From assembly GCA_963277665.1 (NCBI GenBank), contig CAUJRU010000137.1, positions 1,178,001-1,242,000 on the forward strand: a DNA stretch of 64,000 bases, in the 5' to 3' direction. Under the pieces are notes generated by a model. The model had not been told where the DNA came from, did not search any database, and was given only the letters and a program-made list of their open reading frames with translations. A program made the position numbers and the translations under genes. Of the stretch, positions 11,540-23,575 are shown piece by piece. Positions within the stretch are counted from its first letter, which is position 1, and each line of letters begins with the position of its first letter. Source of the stretch: Viscum album. Its lineage: Eukaryota > Streptophyta > Magnoliopsida > Santalales > Viscaceae.

Positions 11540-12808
11540 ATTTTTTTTCTACCACTTGAATTGAACTCGTGAAATCCCGATTTAAGGTGTTATTGCAAGA
11601 GTCAATGGATTATTGATATTATTGAGTTCTTTATTTAATATTTGCACCTTAATAAACACCTATTTAATCTTGTTTCATGGGTTATATGTTCTTGAACTCT
11701 TTTATGGACACCCCTTGAGTGTGCCAAGTAAAATTATCCCTTTAATGTCAAATTATTAACTACCCTGAACACCTATTTAGCTTATGTCAAATCTTTTAAA
11801 TGAGGTTTCCCATGATACAAGGGTATATAAATGGAATTGAAGACACATTATAGGTGTTTGGCCTATATTCTTAATGGAATTTACCATGTAGGAAATTTCC
11901 ATGTTGATTATGGCCCATTTTGAAGACCCTTTGAGCCTTATTAGTGTATTTTCCATTCTTGTTAAAATTGAATGTGTAATAATAATGAGGAATGAATTTT
12001 ACATGATGGATTTATTTTAATTTAATGAATTAATTAAATTAATTGAAATGATCTATAATGGGATGAAAGGGAACACCATCTACTGCATGTTATATAGAAT
12101 GATAATTGTGTATTTCATTTCATTGAATGAAATTGTACATGGATAAGGGGACATATGAGATGTTTTTCATCATGTTTTGTAATATAAATATGAATGTGAA
12201 TAATGCCTTACTTATACAAATGGTCCTAATTAAATTGATGTATGGCAGGTAATTCACCATTCTAGTTAAAATTAAAATACACCTTTATAGAGGATAACAT
12301 AAGATGGTAAGGTAATTGTTGAGAATATAGGAAAATCACACTCCCTTACATCAGGTGTTGAGTATAACATATCGCACCACAAATACTAATAGGATGTTGG
12401 GATTTTTTCACCACACCAATTTCTTATAGTTATTACATGATGGTTTACTCCCCATCCCAAGTTCCATCTAGTTCACATTGTTCTATCCTTGATCACTATT
12501 ATGGTTGGATTTCTTTTCTCAAGGTGTGTGATCCTTCTGATTCCTATTTGGATTTGTTTGCACCTATGGTTTGGATAAAAATTAGTGATCAGATAGTGAT
12601 TTCTATCAATAAATTTAAATTTATTTGCATTCATTTTATTTTGGGGTTTGTGGGATGTGGTAAATGGTGTACTCAATTTTAGATTATTTTATACTCATGG
12701 GTTTCCCCTATTTAATGTTTTCTTTTCAGTTGGAAATCTCCTCTGTTGTGCACCTCTCCTCTGCCATGTATGCACCTCTGTCGTGTACTTAACGACAGCT
12801 TCGCGATG
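11540..12808. other. Non-coding filler, probably first-intron sequence of the CACTA
   Basis: AT-rich sequence with no recognisable transposon protein. A frame at 12437-12682 (81 codons) is open but matches nothing I know, and the opposite strand is open over the same interval. If the donor at 11532 is real, this segment would be the start of a long intron reaching the transposase genes. Confidence 0.4.
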
Positions 12809-13145
12809 AGTTTTCTCTAGTTACTCATTGGTTTCCTCTTGTTAGCATGTTATTACTGTTTGATATTGATGGTTATAATGTGAAATGTACGGGCTAAACG
12901 CCCCGCCGAAAATCATGGCCATTGGTGGTCCTTGTTTGTGCACTAAATGAATTGAATATTGGTTGGTTCTTGTTGAACATTGGAATATATAAATTGGTAA
13001 TTTACGTATACTTGAATTATGAATGAACACCCTAGGATGATAAAACTTCTGTGATAACCCCTGAATTAACAAACAAAATTGAATAAGGGATGCTTTGTAA
13101 AATCTAAAATTTTGATTGTTTGGTTTTTATGGTTTTGCGATTGAG
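12809..13145 (+). repeat. Direct repeat copy 1 (about 335 bp) flanking a gypsy fragment
   Basis: Starts near TTACTCATTGGTTTCCTC and runs through ACGGGCTAAACGCC and TGATAACCCCTGAATTAAC. It is matched almost base for base by 14590-14922, about 1.78 kb downstream. The copies differ at about a tenth of positions by eye. No TG...CA boundary is clear, so I leave open whether they are truncated LTRs or a segmental duplication. Confidence 0.8.
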
Positions 13146-13479
13146 GTGTCATTCTTATAAAAGATTCGTCCACCTAATGTGGTTTTCTAGGGGCATGCAA
13201 CAATAGAGCCTTTGTAGGGGAACATTAATGGAACCAGAGATTGGGAAGGACTCAAACACTCCTCTGATAATTGGTAGCTAGAGTCCCATTGGATGTTTTG
13301 GTCAAGGGAGGGGATGTTGTACCACCACGCAGGAATGATAGTATAAGGAAGAGTATATAACATAGGGATTCTGGCTCCAGCCTAGGGTTTAGGGGCTGGT
13401 CATATGCATGTTATGTAGTCTACTATGGCTATTATGGATTCTTGATCATCTACTATCAATGTTACAATTCCTATATCAT

Positions 13480-14589
13480 CAACCCTTTATTTTATTTTTT
13501 ATAAAAGAGAATCACATTCCTTTCTTCCACTCTTTTTGTAAATTTTTTAGGCGTGGAGGTGTAAATATTGGATAGTGTTATCACCATCGACACACTATTG
13601 GTATTATAGTCCAAGAATATAACATGTTGCAAGGAATGATCTCTAGATATTAGTGGTTATCATTTATTTTGTGAACCACCAATGCTTTATATGATAATAT
13701 TTTATTTTAGTTTGGTTATGGATTGGTTTTTTTTAGAACAATTCAAAATAATTTGTTCCCAGATGAGAGTTACCTTTTTATCTCCAAAATAGATAGAGTT
13801 ATTTTCACTTGGATGAGAGGAATCTTCTATCTGGTCATGTAGAACCAATTCAATCTATATTGTATTTTCTCATGGCTCAAATAGTCAGACATATTGTATA
13901 TGTTGCTAGAATGTTGTAGGATTCTTTTTCCCCAATGGTAGTACATTTTTAGGATGTTTTCACTAATGAGGTATAAAATTTACTTCTTAATAAAGAGATA
14001 AACTTTATAATCAAGTTAGTTTTGGGAGAAAATTCAGTTTCTATCACAATTTCTAAAATAACACCAAAAGAGCATCAGTTGTTTGAATTACAATTTGATG
14101 ACATATAATATAATGGTTTCATATGGCATAGTACTTTACCATGGGGTTTTATAGTTCTCTAAAATAGATGGTTCATTGGAATTTATTCTTTTGTTGGACT
14201 ATTGGAGATTGAACCTAATGAGAGTCATGAATCTGTATCCTCATCCATGCATTGATAGTTGCATTGATCATCTATGAGGTTTTATGATCTTCTCCAAGAT
14301 AGGTTTGACATTAGGATACCATTAGATGAGTTGGACATCAATGGACCCACCATGGACTAATTTTAGGAGTATTTATGGCCTGTATGATTTTTTAGCGATG
14401 ATATTTGGTTTAACTAATGCATTGGTTGTATTAATGGACTTGATGAATAGGATATTTCATCCTTTTCTGGATCAGGTTTTAGTAGTTTTTTCAATTAAAT
14501 ATTAGTGTACTCCCAACCCATAGTTGATCTTGACCAACATCTTATCATCACCTTGAGTACATTGAGATATCATCATATTTATTACTGTT
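13480..14589 (+). pseudogene. Ty3/gypsy protease/reverse-transcriptase fragment inside the CACTA
   Basis: The plus strand carries the N-terminal half of a gypsy reverse transcriptase in decayed form. NKEINFIIKLVLGENSVS corresponds to the REVEFxIDLVPGTxPIS lead-in. GFIWHSTLPWGFIVL matches GFIRPSxSPWGAPVL, and FSKIGLTLGYHQ-like matches [33 protein letters not shown] matches MPFGLTNAPAVFMDLMNRV. The active-site block, expected as VVFIDDILVYS, reads VVFSIKY-stop-CTPN, so both catalytic Asp codons are gone. RNase H and integrase are absent. The fragment lies between two 335-bp direct repeats and was probably an independent insertion into the CACTA or its ancestor. Confidence 0.75.
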
Positions 14590-14922
14590 TTCTCGTGTTA
14601 CTCATTGGTTTCCTCTTGTTCGCATATTATTACTGTTTGATATTTATGGTTATAATGTGAAATGTACGGGCTAAACGCCCTGTTGAAAATCGTGGTCGTT
14701 AGTGGTCCTTGTTTGTGCACTAAATGAATTGAATGTTGGTTGGTTCTTTTTGAACATTGGAATATATAAATTGGTAATTTACGTATACTTGACTTATGAA
14801 TTAACACCCTAGGATGATAAAACTTCGGTGATAACCCCTGAATTAACAAACAAAATTGAATAAGGGATGCTTTGTAAAATCTAATATTTTGATTGTTTGG
14901 TTTGTATGATGTTGTGATTGTG
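14590..14922 (+). repeat. Direct repeat copy 2 flanking the gypsy fragment
   Basis: Counterpart of 12809-13145 in the same orientation. Similarity ends shortly after TTTGATTGTTTGGTTT. A 126-codon minus-strand frame over this copy is only a shadow: the first copy has the same sequence with a shorter frame. Confidence 0.8.
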
Positions 14923-15540
14923 ATCATGATTATGTTTTTGTATGGTGTTGCTGTTGTTGGAATAATCTTATGTCTCAAACTTGGAATAACTTTCTTTTTA
15001 AATGTTACATGTCATGTGAACCTAGGTCACACACAATGTATCTCCAAGACATATACTTCAGCATAAAATCATGTACATGCCATGAAATAATGGTAGAACC
15101 ATATGACATGTGTTTTACTTCACTCACACCATGTATAGATACCATAGAGACTTGATGTGTATAGACTATACACCCCTAGTGGTCATGTAAGGACTACACA
15201 CCGTGTATTCCACAAAAATTTGATGCATAGCTGGTGAGGTGACTCAATATGTATCTAAAGTACACGCCTTTAACACAAGTTGTTCTAAAAGTAATGTATT
15301 TTCAAAGGCATCATTCAGTCTTTGGAAGAATAACTTGGAATAAATTTGATATATGTCAGATTAAATTAGGTATCATATACATGCACGATGTTCACCCTAC
15401 AGGACACACCATGTATATGGATTTCACATGTGTTTAAAGGCATTTGTACTATGATTTGTTTTTATAAAACCCAAACAATGCTACCTGATTAATTAAAACA
15501 TAATATTAGGAATGTTCTTGAGATCGAACCCATAAAGACG
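14923..15540 (+). other. Leader region upstream of the TNPD transposase
   Basis: No recognisable protein. Short recurring strings such as ACACCATGTAT, CATGTAT and GTCATGTG appear several times, and an AG acceptor-like site (ATAATATTAG|GAATG) lies near 15511. This fits a 5' untranslated leader or intron end just before the transposase start at 15541. Confidence 0.35.
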
Positions 15541-18500
15541 ATGAATATGAATAAAGAATTGATGAATGCCAATCGGTTGACAAAAGAGTATGAAGATGGC
15601 GTGAAAGAGTTTATCAAGTTTGCAGAAGATCATGCATGTGACCCTTCTCAAATCCTTTGTCCATGTTTACACTGTTGTTATTCAAGAAAAATTAGTCCAT
15701 AGGAGTTGGAAGAACACCTGATCTATCAAGAAATAGATCGAAGTTATACATGTTGGAATAAACACGGGGAAAAAACCAATGTAGGTAGTGACTAAGAGAA
15801 CACAAAATTTTCTAGATCATCTGATATAATTAGAAGCGTAAACAGTAAAGATGACCGTATGGAGGGTGTGATTACAGATGTAAATGATGATGAAGATTGT
15901 ATTGATGAAATGACAAGGACAGTTGAAGATGAACTTCGTTATTGCCCAAAATTGTTTGAGAAGTTAAAGAGTTGTGAAAAAATTCTATTGTATGCTGGTT
16001 GCACTAAATATACAGCATTGTCATCCGTATTGAAGCTGTATAATTTGAAAGCAGGCAACGGGTGGAGTGACGCCAGTTTTACGGAACTACTTGCTCTCCT
16101 AAATGACATGTTCCAAGAATATAATGAACTCCCAAGCGAAATATACGATGCCAAATGAATGCTACGATCGATGGGTATCATCTCTGAAAGAATACATGCT
16201 TGCCTGAATGACTGTATATTGTTTCAAAAAAGCCAAAAATCACTTAAAGAATGCCCAAAGTGCGGTTCTTCCCAATACAAGAAAGATGATTCTAGTCCTA
16301 CGAAATTTGTACGGTACTTTCCAATCATTCATAGGTTTAGACGAATATATGGAAGTGAGGAGACCGCAGGACAATTAACATGGCATGAAGATACAAGAAT
16401 TAAAGATGGGAAACTACATCACCAGATAGACTCTCCTAAGTGGAATAGAATTGATCACGAGTATCCTGAATTTGGGAATGAGCCGAGAAACCTTCGTCTG
16501 GCGTTATCTACAGATGGGGTGAATCCTTTTGGTTTTCAAAGAAGCAGTCATAGTACATGGTTGGTTATGTTGGTAAATTATAACTTACCACCGTGGTTAT
16601 GCATGAAACGAAAATACATCATGTTATCTATGCTTATATTAGGACCAAAACAACCAGGTAATGATATTGATGTTTATTTGGCCCCATTGATCGAGGATTT
16701 GAAAATATTGTGGGATTCAGGTGTTACACTGTATGATGCTTACAAAAAATGAACAGTTCACTTTGAAATCCATGTTATACGGGACGATAAATGACTTTCC
16801 TTCTTATGGAAATTTTTTAGGATATAACATTAAAGGAACTCAAGGGTGTCCTGTTTGCGAACAAGGTACACAGTCAATTAGGTTGAAACATTCATTGAAA
16901 ACTGTGTTTCTAGGACATCACAGATTTCTACCCCGATGACATAAGTATTGATCTTGGACGACATCATTTGACGGATGTTTAGAGGAATGTATAGAACCGT
17001 CTCCACTAACAGGTGATCAATTATTTGAGAAAGTAAAATATTTGGACACTACTTTTGGTAAACCGTTTTTGAAAAACCTTACGAAAACTGGTTGGAAAAA
17101 GATATCAGTTTTTTTTTTGAATTACCATACTGGAATTGTCTGTATGTCAAACATTTTTTTGATGTTATGCATGTTGAAAAACATTTATGTGATAGTGTCA
17201 TCGGCACATTTCTAAATGCACCCGGAAAAACAAAGGATGGAATTAAGGATAGATTGGACATGGTTGAGATGAGAATACGAGAAGAGTTGGCACCAGTGAA
17301 GGGTGAAAAACGAACATTTCTTCTTCCTACTGTTTACACTCTTTCCAGGCAGGAGAGATATTAGTTTTGAAACTTCTTGAATGATGTAAAGGTTCCACAG
17401 GGGTATTCATCAAATATCAAGAACATCGTGTCAATGGGAAATTTAAAATTAAAGAGTCTAAAATCACATGACTGCCATGTTTTGATGTAAGATCTAATTT
17501 CTATAGCTTTATGTTGCATTTTTTCCAAGAATGACCACCATACATTAAAAAAGCTATGTTTCTTATTCAAATTTATATGCATCAAATTTATAGACCTGGC
17601 GGAATTTACAACTATGGAAAGAGAAATTTCCGTCATATTATGTGAATTGGAAATGTTCTTCCCACCGACATTTTTCGATATGATAGTTCATTTGATGGTT
17701 CGTTTGGTGAGAGATATTCAACTATGTGGTCCTATACATTATAGATGGATGTACCCCATTGAACGGTATATGAAGATTTTGAAAGGGTATGTCAAAAACT
17801 GAAGTCGTCCAGAGGGTTGTATTGTGGAGAAATATATTGTTGAGGAAGCTGTTGAATTTTGTACCGAATACATGTCTGGTGTGGAATTCGTTGGCCTACC
17901 TAAATCTCGTCACACTAAGCGGCTTGAGGGTGAAGGAATTTCTAGAATAGAGGTTGTCACAATCAATATTACAGATCGGGATTAGGCCCACCTTTACGTT
18001 TTGCATAACAGTTTCTACATTGACCCATATTTTCAAACCCACAAATAAATTCTTAGGCATTTGAATCCTTCTAGGGCTGAAAAATGGATATAATATACAC
18101 ATAATTGACAGCTTATAGGATGGTTTTGAGACCATATTTTTAAGCAGTTAGATGAAAATCCAGACTCAATTTCAGAACGACTTCGATGGCTGGCCGGAGG
18201 AGCAAGTGTGTACATATTATCTTACAATGCTTATGCAGTTAAAGGTTGTACATTCAATACTAATGAACATGATGAAGACATTACCATGAAGAATAGTGGG
18301 GTTACACTTGTGGATGAGGCGATGCATGTTTCCGGTGCTAAGGAAAAAAATCCAATTTATACGAATATGGGAGTTGGATTATACAAAATTCAAAGTCCCG
18401 ATTTTTCAATGCAAGTGGGTTGATAACATGAGTGGTGTTAAAATAGATGAATTAGGATTCATGAAAGTTGATTTCAGTAAGGAAGGGGAGAAAGACGAAC

Positions 18501-18772
18501 CATTTATAATTGCATCACAGGCAGTACAAGTATTTTATGTTCCAGACCCCGCAATCCAAAATTGGTCAATTTTTCTGTTATCGACCAAAACAGCTAAAGG
18601 GTCAGATGAAAGTTCAACGGAGGTTGACCCTTTTATAGGGACTTCACAATAATTTCGCAGCGGTCCCAATATAGACATCATTTTTTATGTTAGAGGAGAC
18701 TACAATGAATGGATTTACATAGTCGATAGACGAGTCAAATATCTTCATCCTTTAAAGAAAAAAAGAGAGTAA
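15541..18772 (+). pseudogene. TNPD-type CACTA transposase, broken
   Basis: Catalytic transposase of the En/Spm superfamily. The reading begins MNMNKELMN at 15541 with the transposase-associated domain (LCPCLHCC...LEEHLI...YTCWNKHGE, to about 15770). The TNP2 core follows: YAGCTKYTALSSVLKLYNLK, a CLNDC...CPKC zinc-like cluster near 16200-16260, LALSTDGVNPFG near 16497-16530, YGNFLGYNIKG, and FFDVMHVEKHLCDSVIGT near 17155-17205. A DUF4218-like part (FDMIVHLMVRLVRDIQLCGP, about 17670-17730) and a DUF4216-like part (KWVDNMSGVKIDELGF, about 18410-18460) complete the usual order. In-frame stops occur at 15700, 15793 and 16156. A frameshift follows at an A-run near 16748, with more breaks later. The order is full-length but no transposase can be made. 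Confidence 0.9.
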
Positions 18773-18884
18773 AATAATCAGGTTATTTGTTTATTGTAAC
18801 ATACATTGTGTTACGTTATGTTATTATCTGTTCGCTGCTGTTTTTATGTAATCTAAATTAAATATTAAACCACTTATGTAGATA

Positions 18885-21800
18885 ATGACTTCTGCACCTG
18901 CTGATGTGCCCAATCTCGAGGCACAAAAGGTCTCTCAACCAGTAGCTGGTGGTCCCACTGTAGAGAAACAACAGGTTTCTCAACCAGATGCTGGTGGTCC
19001 CAGTGTAGAGCAACAACAGGTTTCTCAACCTGTTGTTGCTCATCCCAGTGCTGAGGTACAATAGGTTTCTAAACCTGTTGCTGCTATTTCCATTGCTGAT
19101 GTTAGCACTCCAGGGGAAGATATTGACGCTACTTCTGAGGAAATGGTAGGAAATGAAACCCTGAAAGTGCCAAAAAACAAGAGCATCATAGTTTGATAGT
19201 GTTAGCCAAAATCCTTAAGGCAAAAGCAAAAGGCATCAAATTTGAGGTGGGATTGAATAAGTGAGGCCAATATGTTAACCCCAACAGAGCCATCTTTAGT
19301 AGCTACATTGGAATCGTCACTCGGCAACGCGTGCTGATTAATGTACAGTCGTGGCACCATGTTGTTACTGAGCTGAAGACACTAATGTGGGAAGAGATTA
19401 CGGTAACATTATGATATCATTTTTTAATTTATTAAAATAAAATAAAATACCAAAACATTGACTTAATCTTCATCATCCATTGTGGAGTGAATTTATAGTA
19501 TATTACTCGCACAAGGAATATGTATTAAGAGTTGCAGGAAGGATTCATAGAGGTTTCCGCACAATTTTAACGAAATATCATCTTAAAGATTAAGAAGGGA
19601 AAATCAAGCCGCACCCACCTCTTATTTACGCAAACTTGATATCCCAAGGAGCGTGGGATGTGTTTAGAAACCGTCATGGGGAGAATACTTTTCAGGTACA
19701 TTGTGTGGGGTAATACGTTGTTTGAAGTTTGCTTGTATTCATCACTCTGATTGAAAGGTTTTTATTTATGAAACAGCTAGTGAGTGCTGAAAATAAAAAA
19801 TGTGCAACAGAACCAGCGTACCCTTACCGTAAGGCAAGAATGGGGTACCCTAAACTCGAGAAAAAATTGGTACGTCTTTTAAATCTACCCTATTACTATT
19901 ATGTTACATAAAAGAACACCATAACCATGTTTCTCTGTTTATATGCAGATTGATGATTCGAAATCAAAAGCTATATCCATCCCACACCATGTGCTATGGA
20001 AGGAGGATCGTTTAAATGAAGAGGGGATATTGATAGATGAAAACACACAAAAAGTGTGGGAAACATGTGTAAGTATGACATAATATAAATTTGATTTGCT
20101 TTAAATCACTATTACAATACAATAACTACTTATTTTTCTATATTTTATATCTGAAATAGTCACAAGAATCAACAATAACCACACCAGATGCAGACATACT
20201 TTCAGAATCCAGAAAAGTATGGCCGCTTCAAAGGTGCGAATTTTGGGGTGACACCCCGAACATATTTTCAAAAACAAAAACAAGTGGAGGATCACAATGA
20301 AAAAATGGAAAAGCTGCAAGAACAATTATCTATTTTTCAAGAAGAATTACAATACCAGAGAGAGATGATAGAAAAATTTATGGGGGATAGGAAAAGAGAA
20401 GAAACAACTCAACAACAACCTGTGTGTGATGATCTCACCCCACTCCCCACCAGCTTTGAGGCGAGCCATTCCCCTAAAAAACCTGACTTAGATGAGATAA
20501 TCAATGTTTTAATAATTTTTTCTGTGAAATGTGATTTACATAGACACTGATACATTTCCTGTACTAATATTCCATAGGGTGAAAATGACTGTGATTTATA
20601 TTTATCAACTCCCACCTATCTCCTTGTACCGAGAGCTACAGTGTTCAATACACAAAACAACATGCTACACAACAGACAGCTTTGAAAATATCATCTTAGA
20701 GTGTCAATTAGCGTAGCTAATGAGCCGAGTGCTGAGCTACCTGTTCCAAATGATGATGAAAACATTCATACGGTTGAATAAGTTGTTGGAACATTCATCA
20801 CATGGCCGACAGTTCTTGTAAAAAAACATGTCGACAAAAAGGTATTCATTTCCAATTTATTTTTCAAGCTGGACCTTTAACATTTAATGAAAAAAGGTCT
20901 GAACTGATGAATATTATTACAGAATGGCAAAGACTGTGGGGTGAAATGAAATATCAGCTCAAAACTATCTCAATTATCAACCAACCAATTGAAACGTTCT
21001 ATTGAGAGCACCTTCACCCCGCCCATTCTATATCCACAGTTAATATCATTACAGGCTCATGTGGATACGAAGTTGAAAGACAGAAGTACTCACATAATTG
21101 ATTTCGAAAAAGATATGTATGGAGAGGAAACATCATATTTCATTAGTGCTGAAAATGTAAATGAACTCATCAAGTATGAATGGCTAGGTGCCTTAGTTGT
21201 AAATGTATACATGAGGTAAGTTTTCATGATTTGATTTTACAAAATCTGATATACTCTGATAATTTTGACTAAATACATTTTATATTTGTCGCAGACGTAT
21301 ATATGAAAACAAATTGAAGGTATTTCCCCAAGAACAAAAATTTGGACTCATTAGTCCTCACACCACCTCTTCAAAAGATGAAATAGATTCTGATAAAGAG
21401 GCTGCAATAATGTCATCCCTACTCAAATTGTTTGAAAACAAAATTATGGATGACAGAATCTTTTTAATACCAATGATGCAGGGGTAAAACACTACAATTT
21501 AATCATATCAACTATATTTTCATTTATTTCTTTACTTATTCCTTTTTTTATTTTTAGGGAGCATTGGATGCTGATTGCAGTCAATTTGGATACTCCAAAG
21601 ATTTATTTTCTGGATTCAACGCATGGATATCCAACAAACCGACCACGCATGATGGCGTTTGTTAATTTGTAATACACTAGATCCAACATTTTAAAACTAA
21701 ACATCTAGTTATATAATTTATGTTATCTTTTAATGAGGATTCTGTTATGATAGGGCGGTGCATCAATATCGTCTAATGCATGGAATGAATCCCGGGCATA

Positions 21801-22188
21801 AGGATGAGCACGCCTATAAGATCTACAACTGGAAAAGTATCTGGGTGTATATAATAACATTGCACTATCCAAACACATATAAAAACAATTTACTTATTGT
21901 TTTCGATTTTTCTGCAGTGTCCAAAACAAACAAATGGAAAGGACTTTGGTTATTATGTTTGTAAATTTATGAAAGAGATCATATTTCATCAAAAAACTAG
22001 CATACCTGATGAGGTATTTTCGTAAATAATTACGAGTTCATTTAAAATATTTATTAATCCTTTGTGTATTTATATTTTTTTAGTACTACCATGACTGTCG
22101 CAAAAACTCATATTCAGAGGATGATATACATGTGTTTAGAAACGAATGGGAAACATACCTGATGGAAGATTGTACACAAATAGGATGA
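18885..22188 (+). pseudogene. TNPA-like plant transposase fused to an Ulp1-type (C48) cysteine protease, multi-exon
   Basis: About twelve exons are inferred from GT-AG signals: 18885-19402, 19499-19695, 19777-19869, 19949-20068, 20160-20505, 20578-20841, 20923-21215, 21295-21483, 21558-21668, 21754-21836, 21918-22013 and 22084-22188. The first holds three to four 15-residue repeats (VSQPxAGGPxVEQQQ). Next come plant-transposase (Ptta/En/Spm) blocks: NPNRAIFSSYIG, ISQGAWDVFRNRHGENT, AYPYRKARMGYPKLEKKL and YGRFKGANFGVTPRTYF. A coiled-coil-like Gln/Glu stretch follows (about 20290-20400). The C-terminal part is an Ulp1 fold with EHWMLIAVN (His codon 21562) and YFLDSTHG (Asp codon 21613). The expected catalytic Cys is Phe (KDFGYYVC, codon 21945). 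An in-frame stop at 19062 and frame changes near 19190 also break it. In this superfamily the DNA-binding partner recognises subterminal repeats. Confidence 0.8.
18930..19075 (+). repeat. 45-bp tandem repeat encoding VSQPxAGGPxVEQQQ
   Basis: Three full units and a degenerate fourth of 45 bp, each beginning with the codons for Val-Ser-Gln-Pro. The third unit ends at the stop codon TAG (19062-19064), which replaces a Gln codon (CAG to TAG). That fits a single C-to-T change. The repeat lies at the N-terminus of the TNPA-like protein. Confidence 0.85.
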
Positions 22189-23090
22189 AGGTGAATTCAT
22201 ACTACTTATGTTATCTATATATGATCATTGATTATCCTCCAACCTTCTTTGGTGAATTGAGAATTCTCTGATGTATTGAAATCTTAATTTATTACTCAAT
22301 GTTTTCTGTCCCTGGATTCATATTATTGATCTTTGAACAAATCAATATTGAAGTAAGGCATGATGGTGTGCAGTGCGTATGGGGTGAACGAGGAAACCAC
22401 AGAGGATCAACAAAATCCATTTTTTGTATCTCGTTTGTTTGAACTTGTATTTGAGAACATGTGTTGTTGTTTGACTTGAACAATTATTTCTAGGTAGATG
22501 CATGATATAATCTGTATCATTGAGGGATTTTTTGGAACCAAAATATGTGTCCCAGGATAATTCAAGTAAGGGAAAGGCTGGTTGAGATGAAATCCAAGCT
22601 CAAACGACCAGTACATCATCAAAAGAATCAACCATGTGATGCACCATCATGTAGAATTTGGTCCTCGGGATGTTTTGAGGTGTTTATGGAAGGTATGGGG
22701 AGTCTGATGAGCCCCATGGCCACCATAAATAATGTTTACAGACAGTTCCACATGTTTTTTGTGCCTCATGCCTCTTTACGAGGATCACACCATTCACATG
22801 GTCCATCTTAGCACGTATGTCCCATTCATCTCATTGCTACTCCTGGAAGAACCTGAGAATCTGAAAATGCATAAGCCCCACAAAACCCATACTCATCCAA
22901 CCAAGAGTATTCCTAGTGTGAAGGGAAGCTAACCATGGGTAATACCCACAACATACCTCTTTTAAATATATGTGTTTTGATCCTAGTATTCTAAATAGGG
23001 TACGTAGGAAGCCTCCATGAGGTTAAATCCCAACCAATGGTAAACCATGGTGACCCCCTCACTGGGGTACACCTTCGCTTATTTTCTCTC
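22189..23090 (+). other. 3' flank of the Ulp1/TNPA-like gene, no further gene recognised
   Basis: Short frames occur on both strands (for example 22545-22811 plus) but none matches a known family. A block near 23001-23030 (ACGTAGGAAGCCTCCATGAGG) has an inverted look-alike at about 24025-24050 (complement AGGAAGCCTCCTTAGAGG). This suggests fragments of the same repeat in opposite orientations. Confidence 0.35.
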
Positions 23091-23092
23091 TT

Positions 23093-23266
23093 GTGTGATG
23101 GGTGTTTTCAAATGGATTTAATGTGTTTGTGAATTTTAAAGAGGGTTTTCTTATGAGATGTAGAGAGTCTCTATATGTGTATTTACATTGAATGAAAGTA
23201 CATGAGAATGTGTTGATATATATGATGTGTATAATGTAAATTGAGCACAATTTCCATATAAGGTAT
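23093..23266 (+). repeat. Direct repeat copy 1 (about 172 bp)
   Basis: TGATGGGTGTTTTCAAATGG through GAGCACAATTTCCATATAAGG. Nearly identical to 25549-25722, in the same orientation 2.46 kb downstream, with only a handful of differences. A third partial copy lies at 25756-25794. Confidence 0.85.
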
Positions 23267-23279
23267 TTTCTTTATGATG

Positions 23280-23575
23280 TGCAGGGGACAGGGTGAGAGG
23301 GTAGGGGTGGTTTTCTATGGGAGGGGGAAGGGGAAAAATGGTAGGGGGAAGGGGTAGGGGTGTGCTGGGTTCTTTTTAAATATGTAGGGGGTGGTCAGGG
23401 GGGGTGTAATGGGTGGGGGGAAGTGTAGTGGACAGGGGTGTGCTGGGGAAGGGGGCTGGGGGTGTTTAGGGGGTAGGGAGTGTGCAGGGGTAGGGGGTGT
23501 GCTTGGGGGTGGGCAGTGTGTAGGGGGTGTGATGGGGAAGGGGGCAGGGGTGATTCTTTTTTATGGAATGGGGGG
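23280..23575 (+). repeat. G-rich imperfect minisatellite
   Basis: About 300 bp dominated by runs of three to six G separated by T, A or GTGC (recurring units GTAGGGGGTGTGC and GGGGAAGGGGGC). The run density is compatible with G-quadruplex folding on the plus strand. A 78-codon frame here, Gly-rich, is an artefact of the composition. It directly precedes the possible second transposon end. Confidence 0.75.
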
